Positions 1-8,500 of a DNA stretch of 64,000 bases are shown one piece after another. The DNA is from Allobosea sp035944375 (lineage in GTDB: Bacteria; Pseudomonadota; Alphaproteobacteria; Rhizobiales; Beijerinckiaceae). Numbering within the stretch: position 1 is the stretch's first letter; every line of letters begins with the position of its first letter. Under the pieces are notes generated by a model. The model searched no databases. It saw nothing but the letters and a program-made list of their open reading frames with translations, and was not told the DNA's origin. The position numbers and the translations under genes were made by a program. The stretch lies in the NCBI RefSeq assembly GCF_035944375.1, contig NZ_DASZBE010000041.1; one strand, given 5' to 3'.

Positions 1-33
1 CGCGTCATAGGGATTGATCGTCATGTCGTTCAT
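1..33 (-). CDS. N-terminus of an unidentified protein (partial)
   Basis: Read on the minus strand, an ATG at position 33 opens a frame that stays open to the window edge and begins MNDMTINPYDA. A purine-rich GGGGAG lies about 11 bases upstream and could be the ribosome-binding site. Eleven residues are too few to assign a family. It lies downstream of the OmpA/caspase pair on the same strand, so it may be the next gene of that transcript. The roughly 140 bases between 34 and 174 hold only its leader. Confidence 0.35.
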   Translation of the reverse strand, partial: MNDMTINPYDA

Positions 34-174
34 CCCCGTCGCCTGCTCCCCGGACGCGGCCGTGCCTCGCGCCGCATCGGACCCCGAACGGCGCCGCGGC
101 GCCTCCTCCATTCGAATGAGTCGCCGGGCCGCAGCCGAAAATGCGGCATCGCCCGGCCGGGTTCGGCCCGGGCC

Positions 175-1383
175 TCAGCAGCCGATGACCTTGAACTCCA
201 CCCGCCGGTCGAGCGCGTCGCTCGCATCGTCCCTGCCGGTGCCGACCAGATTGTCGCGGAAACCGCGGCCGCTCGCGATCATCCGGCTGCGGCCATCGGG
301 CATCCCGCTCAGCAGCAGGTCCATGATGAACTGCGCCCGCAGCACCGAAAGCCGCTCGTTCAGGGCCGGCGGCCCCGTGCGCGAGGTGTGGCCGACGATC
401 TCGAGGCAGGCGTTCTTCTGGCGCACGCGGGTCGCGATCTGGCTCAGCCACATCGGATAGGGCTCGGTCGTCTGCGGATTGTCGATGAACTGCGTCGAGC
501 CCGGCCGGAACAGCAGCCGGACCGACAGCTGTTCGGTGCTCAGCCCGTAATCGACGAGATCGCCGAAGGCATCGACCGCGTCGTCGCGACGGCCGAGCTT
601 GGCATTGGCGAGATAGGTGCCGACGCGCACGCGGTGCTGATCGCCGCCCGGCAGCTTGCGCGCCGTGCGGTAGAAGGCGAGCGCCTCGCGAAAGCGCTGC
701 GCCTCGTATTCGGCGATGCCGTCCTGGATCAGCGCATTCGCCGGCAGCCGGTCGACATAGGCCGGATCCAGCCGCCCGCCCATCGGCGTGCCCTGGCAGG
801 TCTTCACATAGGCGTCGGTCGCCTGGTCCTTCGCCCAGACGGGAGCGTCGCGGAAATAGGGCGTCGGCGTGACGTCGACGTCGTCTGGCGTCGCACGGGC
901 CACGCCCTTGGCGACCACGCTGCGCGAGCCGAGATCGGCCAGGCTCAGGCAGATCCGGAACGCGTCGGGCGGGCTCTCGTTGCCAGCCAGGCTGATCGCG
1001 GTGAAGGTCCCGACGAGCACGACCGGATTGCGCGCCAGCACCTCCGGCGTGAAGGGCTGCACGACGAAGCGCGGATAGGAGGTGCGGACGATCTCGACGA
1101 GCCTCTGCTGCATCGCGCGCGTCGCGGCCGATTGCGCGCCCGACGCGGCGTCGATGAGCGGGTCGATCACCAACTCGATGCGGTCGCCCGTGATCGCAGC
1201 CTTGCCGAAGAGTTCGGTCGCGGCCCGCTGCAGCGCCTCGGGGAACGGCACGGGCACCGGTGCCGCAGGCTGGGCCCAGCCCGGCGCCGGAAGGACGGCC
1301 AGGGGCGCAATCGCCAGAACGATCCGCGCCAGCCGCAGCAGCACGGCTCCACCGCGAGAGCGGGTGCGGACGGATGATCTCAC
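175..1383 (-). CDS. Exported OmpA-domain protein
   Basis: An N-terminal hydrophobic signal segment (residues about 16-37, ending GWAQP) is followed by a unique region and a C-terminal OmpA-like domain of about 120 residues. That domain carries LFRPGSTQF, an IVGHTS segment, NERLSVLRAQ and RRVEFKV, the peptidoglycan-binding pattern of the family. The middle (near residues 210-270) looks like a short helical tetratricopeptide-like stretch (AEYEAQRFREALAFYRTA). The GTG at 1383 forms a GTGA overlap with the stop of the upstream caspase gene; another in-frame GTG sits at 1389. The two genes are therefore almost certainly cotranscribed. The likely location is periplasmic, tethered to peptidoglycan. 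The specific role is unknown. Confidence 0.8.
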   Translation of the reverse strand: MRSSVRTRSRGGAVLLRLARIVLAIAPLAVLPAPGWAQPAAPVPVPFPEALQRAATELFGKAAITGDRIELVIDPLIDAASGAQSAATRAMQQRLVEIVRTSYPRFVVQPFTPEVLARNPVVLVGTFTAISLAGNESPPDAFRICLSLADLGSRSVVAKGVARATPDDVDVTPTPYFRDAPVWAKDQATDAYVKTCQGTPMGGRLDPAYVDRLPANALIQDGIAEYEAQRFREALAFYRTARKLPGGDQHRVRVGTYLANAKLGRRDDAVDAFGDLVDYGLSTEQLSVRLLFRPGSTQFIDNPQTTEPYPMWLSQIATRVRQKNACLEIVGHTSRTGPPALNERLSVLRAQFIMDLLLSGMPDGRSRMIASGRGFRDNLVGTGRDDASDALDRRVEFKVIGC

Positions 1384-2903
1384 CGGCACAGTTGCAGCTG
1401 CTCCTTGGCCTGCGCGGTCAGCTCGCCGAGCTGCGCCCGCAGCAGGATCTCGCTGCAGGTCGCGGCACTCGGCCGCCCCGTCGGGGCCCGGGCGGCCTGC
1501 GGCCGTGCAACCGGCGCGATCGTGCTGGCGGCCGGCTCCGCTGCGGGGCGCCCGGTCAGCGAGCGCTCGGGCCCCGGCGTCGGCGCGTCCAGCGCGAGGC
1601 TCGGCCGCGCCGGAGACGACATGGTCAGCGTCCCCATCCGCGCCGCCATCGCCTGCTCCATCAGCAGCCGCTCATCGGCAAGCCGCTTCTTCTCGGTTTC
1701 GAGCGAGGCCAGTTCGCGGTCCCGCCGCGAGACCTCCTCGGCGAGGCGCTCGCGCTCGGCCTGCTCGCGCGCCGGCGGGATCGCGACCGGCCGCACCGTC
1801 CCTGCTGAGGGAGAGGCAGGCGACCGCGCCGCGGGTGGCGGGGCGATCGTCAGCGAGGCCTCGTTCTGGCGCTTGGCGAGGTCGGTCGCCGCCTGCTGGC
1901 GCACGCGCTCGGCCCGCTCGACGCGCTCCAGCAGGGCGCGCTCGCGCGCGGCGAATTCGCGGGCGAGCTGGTCGCGCTCCCTCACCTCGTCGGCGCGGCG
2001 CTCCAGCAGGTCGAGCCGCGTACGGGCGTCGATGGTGAAGAAGCTGGTCGGATAGCGGCGGATGAAATCGTGATAGACCGCCGGATCCTCGCTCGTCCGG
2101 ATCCGCCCCCAGACGTCGCTGTCGGTCTCGGCGCGGTTCAGGTAGAAATCGCCCAGCAGCGACAGCGACAGCTCCGGTGTCTGGCGCCCGTTGGTCGCGT
2201 CGTAGACGCTCTTCTGAACCCGTCGGAACACGGTCGCCACCTCGACGCCCGGCTGGTCGATCTCCCGCACCAGCGCAGCCGTGAAGGGGCTGTTGCGGCC
2301 GGTCCCGTCGGCAGCGACGTCATTGGCCTGGGTGGCATAGGCGATCACCATGCCCTGTGCCCGCGCGACGGGGGCGAGGCCAGTGCCGACGGAGAAGCTG
2401 CGCGTGCCCTGGCGCTTGGCGAGTTGCGTCACGAACGGGTTGTTGCGGCAGGCGTCCAGCACCATGATCTTGACGCCACGCGAGAAGTTCAGCGCCGTCA
2501 CCACGTCGTTCAGCCGCGTCGTCTCGTACTGGACGCCGATCTCGTCCTCGACCCGCGCCTCGACCGGCACGAGATAGTTCTCGCCGTTGAACTGCAGCCC
2601 GTGCCCGGCATAGTAGAACATCGCGGCATCGGCATCCTGCGCCAGACGCGCGAACCGGGTCACCGCCTGGTCCATGCCGCGCTTGTCGAGATCGACGCCA
2701 TCCACCACCTCGAAGCCGACCTTGCGCAGCGCGGCCACCATGTCGCGCGCGTCGTTGACCGTGTTGGGCAGGACGGGCGCGTTGGCATAGCTCGAATTGC
2801 CGATCACCAGCGCGACACGACGCTCCTTCGTCGCAGCAGCAGGCAGCGCCAGCCACAGCAATGCGAGACCCATCAGCAAAGTCAGCCGGGCGATCGGGGG
2901 CAT
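1380..2903 (-). CDS. Exported caspase-family (peptidase C14) protein
   Basis: A signal peptide (residues 1-24, ending PAAAT) precedes a caspase-fold domain at about 28-255. It opens with RVALVIGNSSY, has the catalytic His in YYAGHG (His101) and the catalytic Cys in VLDACRNNP (Cys152), so the dyad is intact. The rest to residue 507 is not enzymatic: a linker, then two charged stretches rich in Glu, Arg and Ala (about 300-345 and 375-430) that look like coiled coil, then a Pro/Ala-rich tail. It heads a two-gene unit with the OmpA protein downstream. Divergently across a 182-bp gap lie the DUF4399 genes and a second caspase-like gene. Substrate unknown; bacterial caspase homologues are often regulatory proteases. 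Confidence 0.85.
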   Translation of the reverse strand: MPPIARLTLLMGLALLWLALPAAATKERRVALVIGNSSYANAPVLPNTVNDARDMVAALRKVGFEVVDGVDLDKRGMDQAVTRFARLAQDADAAMFYYAGHGLQFNGENYLVPVEARVEDEIGVQYETTRLNDVVTALNFSRGVKIMVLDACRNNPFVTQLAKRQGTRSFSVGTGLAPVARAQGMVIAYATQANDVAADGTGRNSPFTAALVREIDQPGVEVATVFRRVQKSVYDATNGRQTPELSLSLLGDFYLNRAETDSDVWGRIRTSEDPAVYHDFIRRYPTSFFTIDARTRLDLLERRADEVRERDQLAREFAARERALLERVERAERVRQQAATDLAKRQNEASLTIAPPPAARSPASPSAGTVRPVAIPPAREQAERERLAEEVSRRDRELASLETEKKRLADERLLMEQAMAARMGTLTMSSPARPSLALDAPTPGPERSLTGRPAAEPAASTIAPVARPQAARAPTGRPSAATCSEILLRAQLGELTAQAKEQLQLCR

Positions 2904-3085
2904 GAGGTCCTTCAGGTCCTTACTCGGCGCAATCTAGCGGAGCGGCCGCCGGAAATCCAGACGTCGAGGCCGTGCGGCCTCAGATCAGGTACATGCAAAC
3001 CGTTGAGGAAAAGGCTATTTGGCTTGCCCGAAGACACCGCCGCTGTTAGATTTTCGGGGCTGGGAGAGCGAGGGGAACAGGGCCG
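2904..3085. promoter_or_regulatory. Divergent promoter region between caspase and DUF4399 genes
   Basis: This 182-bp gap separates the two divergent groups of the caspase/DUF4399 cluster. A plausible plus-strand promoter is TTGCCC at 3024-3029 and TTAGAT at 3046-3051, spacing 16. A small hairpin (GAGGCC, four-base loop, GGCCTC) sits at 2966-2981. The minus-strand gene has AAGGACC just before its ATG. No regulator motif was recognised. Confidence 0.4.
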
Positions 3086-4354
3086 GTGCACAGGTTTGGG
3101 CTCGGCATCATATCGGCGCTCCTGACGCTGGCCGTCGTCGCTGCGGCATTCGTTCCCGCCGCGTCCGCCCAGGAGGCGGCCCGGCCGCGGAGCAAGGCAC
3201 CGGCCGATGCCCGGCTCGATTTCATCGATATCGCCGATGGAGCGCGCCTTCCTGGCAAATTCCTGGTCCGTTTCGCGCTCTCGGGCATGGAAGTCGCCCC
3301 CGCCGGGCAACCGCAACCCAATGCCGGGCATCATCATATCCTGATCGACACCGAGCTGCCGCCGCTCGACCAGCCGATTCCGAGCGATTTCAACCACCTT
3401 CATCTCGGCAGCGGTCAGACCGAGATCGAGGTCGTGCTGCCGGCGGGCCGCCATACGCTGCAGCTTCTCTTCGCCGATCACGATCACGTGCCCCATGACC
3501 CGCCCGTGATGTCGCAGCGGATCACCATCGACGTCGGCGAGGGACCCGACGAGAAGGCGCGGACCGCTTCCTCGCCCGGCGCCCTGGTCTTTTTCGTCGA
3601 CCTTGTCGACGGGGCGACGATCCCGACACGCTCGATCATCCGCTTCGGCGCGGAGGGCGTGGCACTGTCGCCGGCCGGCACGCCGCATCCCAATGGCGGC
3701 CATCACCATTTGCTGATCGACACCGCACTGCCACCGCTCGACCACGAGATCCCGAGCGACTTCAACCATGTCCATTTCGGGCGCGGCCAGACCGAGGCCG
3801 AGATCACGCTGCCGCCGGGCGAACACACCTTGCAGCTGCTGCTCGGCGACCACGACCATGTCCCCCATGACCCGCCGCTGATGTCGCAGCGCATCCGGGT
3901 GCGCGTCGTCGAGAGCGATCAGCTGGCCTCGGTGACGCAGCCGGCGACCCGGCCGGACGGCAAGCCCGCGCTGACCCCCGCCCCGCCGGACGCCGCCGTC
4001 TATTTCATCTACCCGCGCAACGGCGACGTGATCTTCCCGACCACCACGGTCCGCTTCGGGCTGCGCAACATGGGCGTGGCGCCCGCCGGCGTCGCCAAGC
4101 CCAACACCGGGCACCACCACCTGATCGTCAACGCGCCGACGCCGCCGCTCGACGAGGCGATTCCGGCCGATCTCAATCACATCCATCTCGGCGGTGGACA
4201 GACCGAGCGACGCATCACCCTGCCCCGCGGCGAACACACGCTGCAGTTGATCTTCACCGACGAGAACCATGTGCCGCATGATCCGCCGATCCTGTCGGAG
4301 CGGATCCGCGTGACGGTGGCGCCCGGCGGCAGACGCCCGGAGAAGCGGCGATGA
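3086..4354 (+). CDS. Exported protein with three DUF4399 domains
   Basis: A GTG start with an AGGGG-type site upstream gives a signal peptide (residues 1-28, ending AASA). Three tandem DUF4399 domains follow at about 43-150, 166-276 and 302-411. Each repeats the same His-rich blueprint: APAG, GHHHL(I/L), NHxHxGxGQTE, LPxGxHTLQL and a final HVPHDPP. The copies differ at many positions, so the duplication is not recent. The invariant His clusters suggest metal binding, but DUF4399 has no established function that I know of. The stop overlaps the next start by ATGA at 4351-4354, so the two DUF4399 genes are translationally coupled. Confidence 0.85.
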   Translation: MHRFGLGIISALLTLAVVAAAFVPAASAQEAARPRSKAPADARLDFIDIADGARLPGKFLVRFALSGMEVAPAGQPQPNAGHHHILIDTELPPLDQPIPSDFNHLHLGSGQTEIEVVLPAGRHTLQLLFADHDHVPHDPPVMSQRITIDVGEGPDEKARTASSPGALVFFVDLVDGATIPTRSIIRFGAEGVALSPAGTPHPNGGHHHLLIDTALPPLDHEIPSDFNHVHFGRGQTEAEITLPPGEHTLQLLLGDHDHVPHDPPLMSQRIRVRVVESDQLASVTQPATRPDGKPALTPAPPDAAVYFIYPRNGDVIFPTTTVRFGLRNMGVAPAGVAKPNTGHHHLIVNAPTPPLDEAIPADLNHIHLGGGQTERRITLPRGEHTLQLIFTDENHVPHDPPILSERIRVTVAPGGRRPEKRR

Positions 4355-4788
4355 CCCCGTCACGTTTCGCCGCTCTCCTTGCCGCCTCGGTCCTGCTGGC
4401 TGCGTCCCCGGACCTTGCGCAGTCCGGCTCGGGTCGGCAGCCCGCGCCCAAGGGGGCGGAGGTCTATTTCCACTATCCCCTCGACGGGTTGCGCGTGCCC
4501 GAGCGCTTCACGGTGCGCATGGGGCTGAAGGAGATGGGCCTCGCGCCCGCCGGCACCGAATGGGCCAACACGGGGCATCACCATCTCTTGATCAACACCG
4601 AGCCCGGCCCGCCCGACCAGCCCATTCCCGCCGACTACAACAACATCCATCTCGGCAATGGCCAGAGCGAAGTGGTGGTGACGCTGCCCAAGGGCCGCCA
4701 CACCTTGCAGCTCCTGCTGGGAGACCATAACCACGTTCCGCATGATCCTCCCGTGATGTCGCGCAAGATCACGGTCTATGTGCGCTGA
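4351..4788 (+). CDS. Exported single-domain DUF4399 protein
   Basis: This 145-residue protein has a signal peptide (about 1-24, ending DLAQ) and one DUF4399 domain (about 36-145) with TGHHHLLINTE, NNIHLGNGQSE, LPKGRHTLQLLLGDHNHVPHDPP. It is a stand-alone version of the unit repeated three times in the gene just upstream, with which it overlaps by four bases. The next gene (a caspase-like/SUMF1 fusion) starts 10 bases after its stop, so the three probably form one operon. With the upstream protein the operon encodes four DUF4399 modules, presumably periplasmic. Function unknown. Confidence 0.85.
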   Translation: MTPSRFAALLAASVLLAASPDLAQSGSGRQPAPKGAEVYFHYPLDGLRVPERFTVRMGLKEMGLAPAGTEWANTGHHHLLINTEPGPPDQPIPADYNNIHLGNGQSEVVVTLPKGRHTLQLLLGDHNHVPHDPPVMSRKITVYVR

Positions 4789-4797
4789 GGCGGCGCG

Positions 4798-6615
4798 ATG
4801 CGGTCGGGAGGAATTCGGAGGCAGATGAGGAACGGCATGTCCTGGTTGCGCGGCCTGGCTCTGGCGGTCTGCGTCTCGCTGCTGTCGGCCGCGCCGGGCT
4901 TGGCCCAGTCGGGCGAGCCCGAGCCTGCGCGCGTCGGCCTCGTCATCGGCAATGGCGCCTACCCGCTTTCGCCCGTGGCCGGCGCCACCGCCGATGCCCG
5001 CGCCGTGGCCCAGGCGCTGCGCGAGGGCGGCTTCGACGTCGTCACAGCGGAGGACGCGAGCGGCCCCGCCCTGCAGGACGCGATCGCCGCCTTCTCCGCC
5101 AGGCTGCGCCACGGCGCCCAGGCGGTGGTGTTCTATGCTGGCCATGCCGTGCAGCAGCGCGGGCGCAACTTCCTCGTTCCGGTCGATCCGCGGCTGCGCT
5201 CCCCGGCCGAGATCGGCCAGGCGGCGATCGATCTCGACCTGCTGCTCGACGCGCTGATCGTGGCGCGGCCGGCCAGCGCCCTCGTCGTCCTCGATGCCAG
5301 CCGCGACAATCCCTGGCAGGCGGACCTCGCCGGCCCGTCCAAGGGCCTGCTCGCCATCGACCGGATGGAGGCGATCAGCGTCATGTTCACCACGGCGCCG
5401 GGCCGCACCGTCGCCGACCGCGGCAACCCGGCCGTGGACGAATGGGTCAAGGCGATCCGCACGCCCGGCCTCGACATGCAGGCCGCGCTCGCACGCACCC
5501 GCGACGCCGTCGCCCGTCAGACGCGCCGCGCCCAGCAGATCTGGACCTCTTCCGAGCCGCCGACCGGTCTGATCGTCACGCCGGTGGCCCGCCCGGCGCA
5601 GATCGCGCAGACCAACCGCGCCGTCATCCCGCTGCCGCCGCCGGAATCCCCCGCGGCCCGGCAGGACGCCTATGAGCTCTCTTTCTGGGAGTCGATCCGC
5701 TCCAGCGAGAACCCGGCCGAGTACCGCGCCTATCTCGACGCCTATCCCGACGGGCGCTTCGCCGCGCTCGCCCGCACCCGCGAGCAGCAATTCGCGGCGC
5801 GCCAGAACGGCGCCGCCCCGCCGGTCGCGGCCGCGCCCCGGCCGGTGGCGTCTCTGCGCGAGCCACCCCGCACCCCCGCCCCGCCGCCCGCCGCCGCCAC
5901 GGCCCGCACGCTGCGCGATTGCGACGACTGCCCGGAACTGGTGGCGATCCGCCCCGGCAGCTTCGAGATGGGCGCCAACGAGCTCTACGAATTCGAGAAG
6001 CCGGTTCATACCGTGACGATCCGCGACGGCTTCCACATGGGCGTGCGCGAGGTGACCTTCGACGAATGGGACGCCTGCGTCGACCAGGGCGGCTGCAGCC
6101 ACCGCCCGAACGACCGGGGGCTGGGCCGCGGCAAGCGCCCGGTGACGGACATCCACTGGAACGACGCCAACGCCTATCTCGCCTGGCTCTCGGCCCGCAC
6201 CGGCAAGCGCTACCGCCTGCCGAGCGAGGCGGAGTGGGAATATGCCGCGCGCGGCGGCACGACCACGACCTATCCCTGGGGCGCGACCCTGGTGAAGGAG
6301 CGCGCCAACTGCGTCGGCTGCAACGAGCCGACGCGCCGGCAGGCGGTCGAGACCGGGCAGTTCCCGGCCAATGGCTTCGGGCTCTACGACATGGCCGGCA
6401 ACGCCGCCGAATGGGTCGCCGATTGCTGGAGCGACAGCTACCGCGCCACCCCGCGCGACGGCAGCGCCTTCACCGCGCCGGGCTGCCGCGAGCGGGTGCT
6501 GCGCGGCGGCTCCTTCAACAACGATCCGCGCTATCTGCGCTCGGCCGCCCGCTTCAAATACGAGGCCGATGTGCGCTTCTTCACCAACGGCTTCCGGGTC
6601 GTCAGGGAGCCCTAG
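4798..6615 (+). CDS. Exported caspase-like (Cys-to-Ser) protein fused to a SUMF1 domain
   Basis: A signal segment (about residues 15-37, ending GLAQS) leads into a caspase-fold domain at about 43-260 that opens RVGLVIGNGAY. The His is kept (FYAGHA, His116), but the usual DACR motif reads VLDASRDNP: Ser168, codon AGC at 5299-5301. It is therefore probably a pseudoprotease, or a protease with changed chemistry. A linker of about 100 residues leads to a C-terminal SUMF1/FGE-sulfatase domain (about 380-604) with GSFEMGA, EVTFDEWDAC, LPSEAEWEYAARGG, MAGNAAEWVAD and LRGGSFNN. Where true formylglycine-generating enzymes have active-site cysteines after RGGS, this protein has none, so the domain is likely structural or binding. 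Other in-frame ATGs lie at 4825 and 4837; 4798 is kept for its GAGG site. Confidence 0.8.
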   Translation: MRSGGIRRQMRNGMSWLRGLALAVCVSLLSAAPGLAQSGEPEPARVGLVIGNGAYPLSPVAGATADARAVAQALREGGFDVVTAEDASGPALQDAIAAFSARLRHGAQAVVFYAGHAVQQRGRNFLVPVDPRLRSPAEIGQAAIDLDLLLDALIVARPASALVVLDASRDNPWQADLAGPSKGLLAIDRMEAISVMFTTAPGRTVADRGNPAVDEWVKAIRTPGLDMQAALARTRDAVARQTRRAQQIWTSSEPPTGLIVTPVARPAQIAQTNRAVIPLPPPESPAARQDAYELSFWESIRSSENPAEYRAYLDAYPDGRFAALARTREQQFAARQNGAAPPVAAAPRPVASLREPPRTPAPPPAAATARTLRDCDDCPELVAIRPGSFEMGANELYEFEKPVHTVTIRDGFHMGVREVTFDEWDACVDQGGCSHRPNDRGLGRGKRPVTDIHWNDANAYLAWLSARTGKRYRLPSEAEWEYAARGGTTTTYPWGATLVKERANCVGCNEPTRRQAVETGQFPANGFGLYDMAGNAAEWVADCWSDSYRATPRDGSAFTAPGCRERVLRGGSFNNDPRYLRSAARFKYEADVRFFTNGFRVVREP

Positions 6616-7000
6616 AACCGGCATCACGGAACCACAGGCGCAGCGGAATGGGCTGCTCGCCGCCGCAGGCGACGAAGCTGTGGCGCTCCTGCGAGAGCGT
6701 GCCGGAGAAACGGCAGGAGGCACCCGCCAGCGTCATCTCGGCGCTGTAGCGCTCGCCGCGCAGGGTCAGGCGGATCTGGCCGCTTTTCTCCGGCGTCTCG
6801 CCGGGCCCGCAGACGGCATTGTGCTTCATCAGCAGCGGGCCCGACAGGGAGGCTGCGCCCGAACGCCCCGCCCGCTCCTCGGAGAGCGTCGCGCTCACGT
6901 CCCATTCGCCGAGATAGCCGAACTTGCCGACGAGGTCGCGCGCCGGGGCCTCGACCCCGAAACCGATCAGGCACAGCACGGCCAGACAACCCCGGATCAA
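6602..7000 (-). CDS. Small exported hypothetical protein
   Basis: The minus-strand frame extends to a start codon at 7057, but the best start is the TTG at 7000: it has AAGAGGAG nine bases upstream and immediately begins a signal peptide (MIRGCLAVLCLIGFGVEAPA). The mature part, about 110 residues, has a Cys pair and beta-rich segments (VGKFGYLGEWDVSATL, YSAEMTLAGASCRFSG). I do not recognise a family. Its 3' end overlaps the end of the convergent caspase-like/SUMF1 gene by 14 bases, so it probably has its own promoter. A palindromic repeat lies upstream at about 7058-7095. Confidence 0.6.
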   Translation of the reverse strand: MIRGCLAVLCLIGFGVEAPARDLVGKFGYLGEWDVSATLSEERAGRSGAASLSGPLLMKHNAVCGPGETPEKSGQIRLTLRGERYSAEMTLAGASCRFSGTLSQERHSFVACGGEQPIPLRLWFRDAGSRAP

Positions 7001-7057
7001 GCGTCGCGCTCCTCTTGCTGGGGCATCGTAGCGCACATCGTCGGGTCTCGGAACCAC

Positions 7058-7095
7058 ACCGTCATCCCGGGCTTGCCCCGGGATCCATCCGGGGC
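7058..7095. repeat. Intergenic palindromic repeat (RIME/REP-like)
   Basis: The block begins ACCGTCATCCCGGG. It contains an inverted repeat ATCCCGGG / CCCGGGAT at about 7064-7084 around a CTTGC loop. The layout (GTCAT, G-rich arm, CTTG loop, matching arm) is the same as the element at 44351-44380. It sits between two genes whose contents are unrelated to it, as expected for a dispersed intergenic repeat. Confidence 0.55.
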
Positions 7096-7101
7096 TCTGG
7101 A

Positions 7102-8328
7102 TCAGCGATAGCGCTCACCCGCCTCGGTGCAATGCTGACGCACACGTGTGACCCAGCTTTCATACCAAGCCCAGTCGCCTGCCCCGAACACACTCGCTCC
7201 GAACCCTTTTCCAGGGTTTCTTCCATCAAGATCGCGCCAGAGTTGCGTATGGTGATGCATGCTAAAATTTCGAAAGCCTTCCGCCCGCATGCGGGAAACC
7301 ACTTGTCCGGCGCGGTATTTTCGCTTTTCGACCTCTTTCAGGAGCGCCTGGTTTAGGGCCTCCGCCTCTGGCGATCCACTTTTGACGACATAGTAGGCAG
7401 CATCCGCTGACGAAGGGTTCTTTACGACGCGCGGCACCAAGGCCACTCGATAAGCGAAACGAGGATCGTTGGCCTCATCGGGGGTCAGTTTCGCGTGCGT
7501 CGCGTCCATTAAGGCGCGGATGTGGGCTGGAACAGAGCCATCCTTTTTGAGCAACGCGACCTGATCAGGCCCAAAGGTGACAAACTGGAGGGCGAGCGGA
7601 AGTCGGCGTTCAAGACCGAACTGCGCCCCGAACTCCTTTTTGATCGTCTCGTTGAAATTAATCGCGCATGACTGGAGCATCGCGCTGACAGCCTCATCGA
7701 TCCTGTTCGTGGACCGGTGCTCAATCTCGTGGCGTAGCTCGATCAGGAAACCCAAGTTCTCCTTGGCCTCCTTGCCCAAAGGGCATCTACCGTGCTTCAG
7801 GCAGTGCGAAAGCTCCCAGAACTTGGGCTCGCCGCCGGGAGTCAGCTTCAGGACGCGGGCGCCGCTCGCATCCTTCTCGTAGTAGCGGTAGTCGATCGCC
7901 TCGCGCGCGAAGATGGCGTGATGCAGGTATGTCCAAGCAATAATGGACGTGACTGTGAAGAGCTCGGCTCTGAAATGTAGACCGGCCCCGTTAAATGTAT
8001 GGACGGCAGCGATCATCGCCTCACGCGCTTTGATCAGGAGTTCGTCACCCCGAATGCTAAGACCCGTATGAGGATCGCAGTCGGGCCAAGTCGCGAGGAA
8101 ATTCGAAAGCTCCAGTTCGGTTGCCGAAGGCACCGCCGCGTGCTTGCGGTTGTTTCGTATCTCCGAGATGGCTCGATGATTGATTGAGCGCGTCGGTCGC
8201 GTGAAATAGGCGAGCACATCCTGGTCGACGCTTTTCGGCTTTCCAAGCATCGCCTTGATGAGCCGAATTTCCCAATCAAGCAGCGAGTTTCCGCGTCGTT
8301 TGGCTGGCATGCATCCCCCAGAGCGCAC
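7102..8328 (-). CDS. DUF3644 / HEPN-like protein, possibly defence-related
   Basis: This 408-residue protein starts with a short basic region; the second Met (MPAKRRGNSLL, codon at 8310) is an equally likely start. Next comes WEIRLIKAMLG...DQDVLAYFTRP...INHRAISEIR, the N-terminal block I associate with DUF3644 proteins. The sequence ELRHEIEHRS near residue 200 is an exact Rx4H motif, the signature of HEPN-type RNases. The gene uses AAA, TTT, ATT and similar codons far more than its neighbours and is visibly lower in GC. It lies 170 bases from a tRNA-Gly gene, a common integration site. Together this suggests horizontal transfer and a nucleic-acid-targeting role. No partner gene is present, and the function is inference. 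Confidence 0.7.
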   Translation of the reverse strand: MRSGGCMPAKRRGNSLLDWEIRLIKAMLGKPKSVDQDVLAYFTRPTRSINHRAISEIRNNRKHAAVPSATELELSNFLATWPDCDPHTGLSIRGDELLIKAREAMIAAVHTFNGAGLHFRAELFTVTSIIAWTYLHHAIFAREAIDYRYYEKDASGARVLKLTPGGEPKFWELSHCLKHGRCPLGKEAKENLGFLIELRHEIEHRSTNRIDEAVSAMLQSCAINFNETIKKEFGAQFGLERRLPLALQFVTFGPDQVALLKKDGSVPAHIRALMDATHAKLTPDEANDPRFAYRVALVPRVVKNPSSADAAYYVVKSGSPEAEALNQALLKEVEKRKYRAGQVVSRMRAEGFRNFSMHHHTQLWRDLDGRNPGKGFGASVFGAGDWAWYESWVTRVRQHCTEAGERYR

Positions 8329-8500
8329 GTGCTAGCTCAATAGGGCACAACCTGAAGGTTATATACAACTGCTGGGGCCGTCGGCAGGCACTACCCCGCT
8401 GCCGACAATAAATCGGTATCGAACCGGCATCCCCCACTTCGAGCCGAGAACCGCGCGCCGGACGGCCGTCGTACAGTACTGCGATCTGATGGAAAGGGCT

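Noticed and set aside
4360..6723. Long open frame of 787 codons on the minus strand opposite the caspase-like/SUMF1 gene
   Set aside because: It is Arg/Ala/Gly-rich with no domain and lies fully antisense to genes with clear domains. A high-GC shadow frame.
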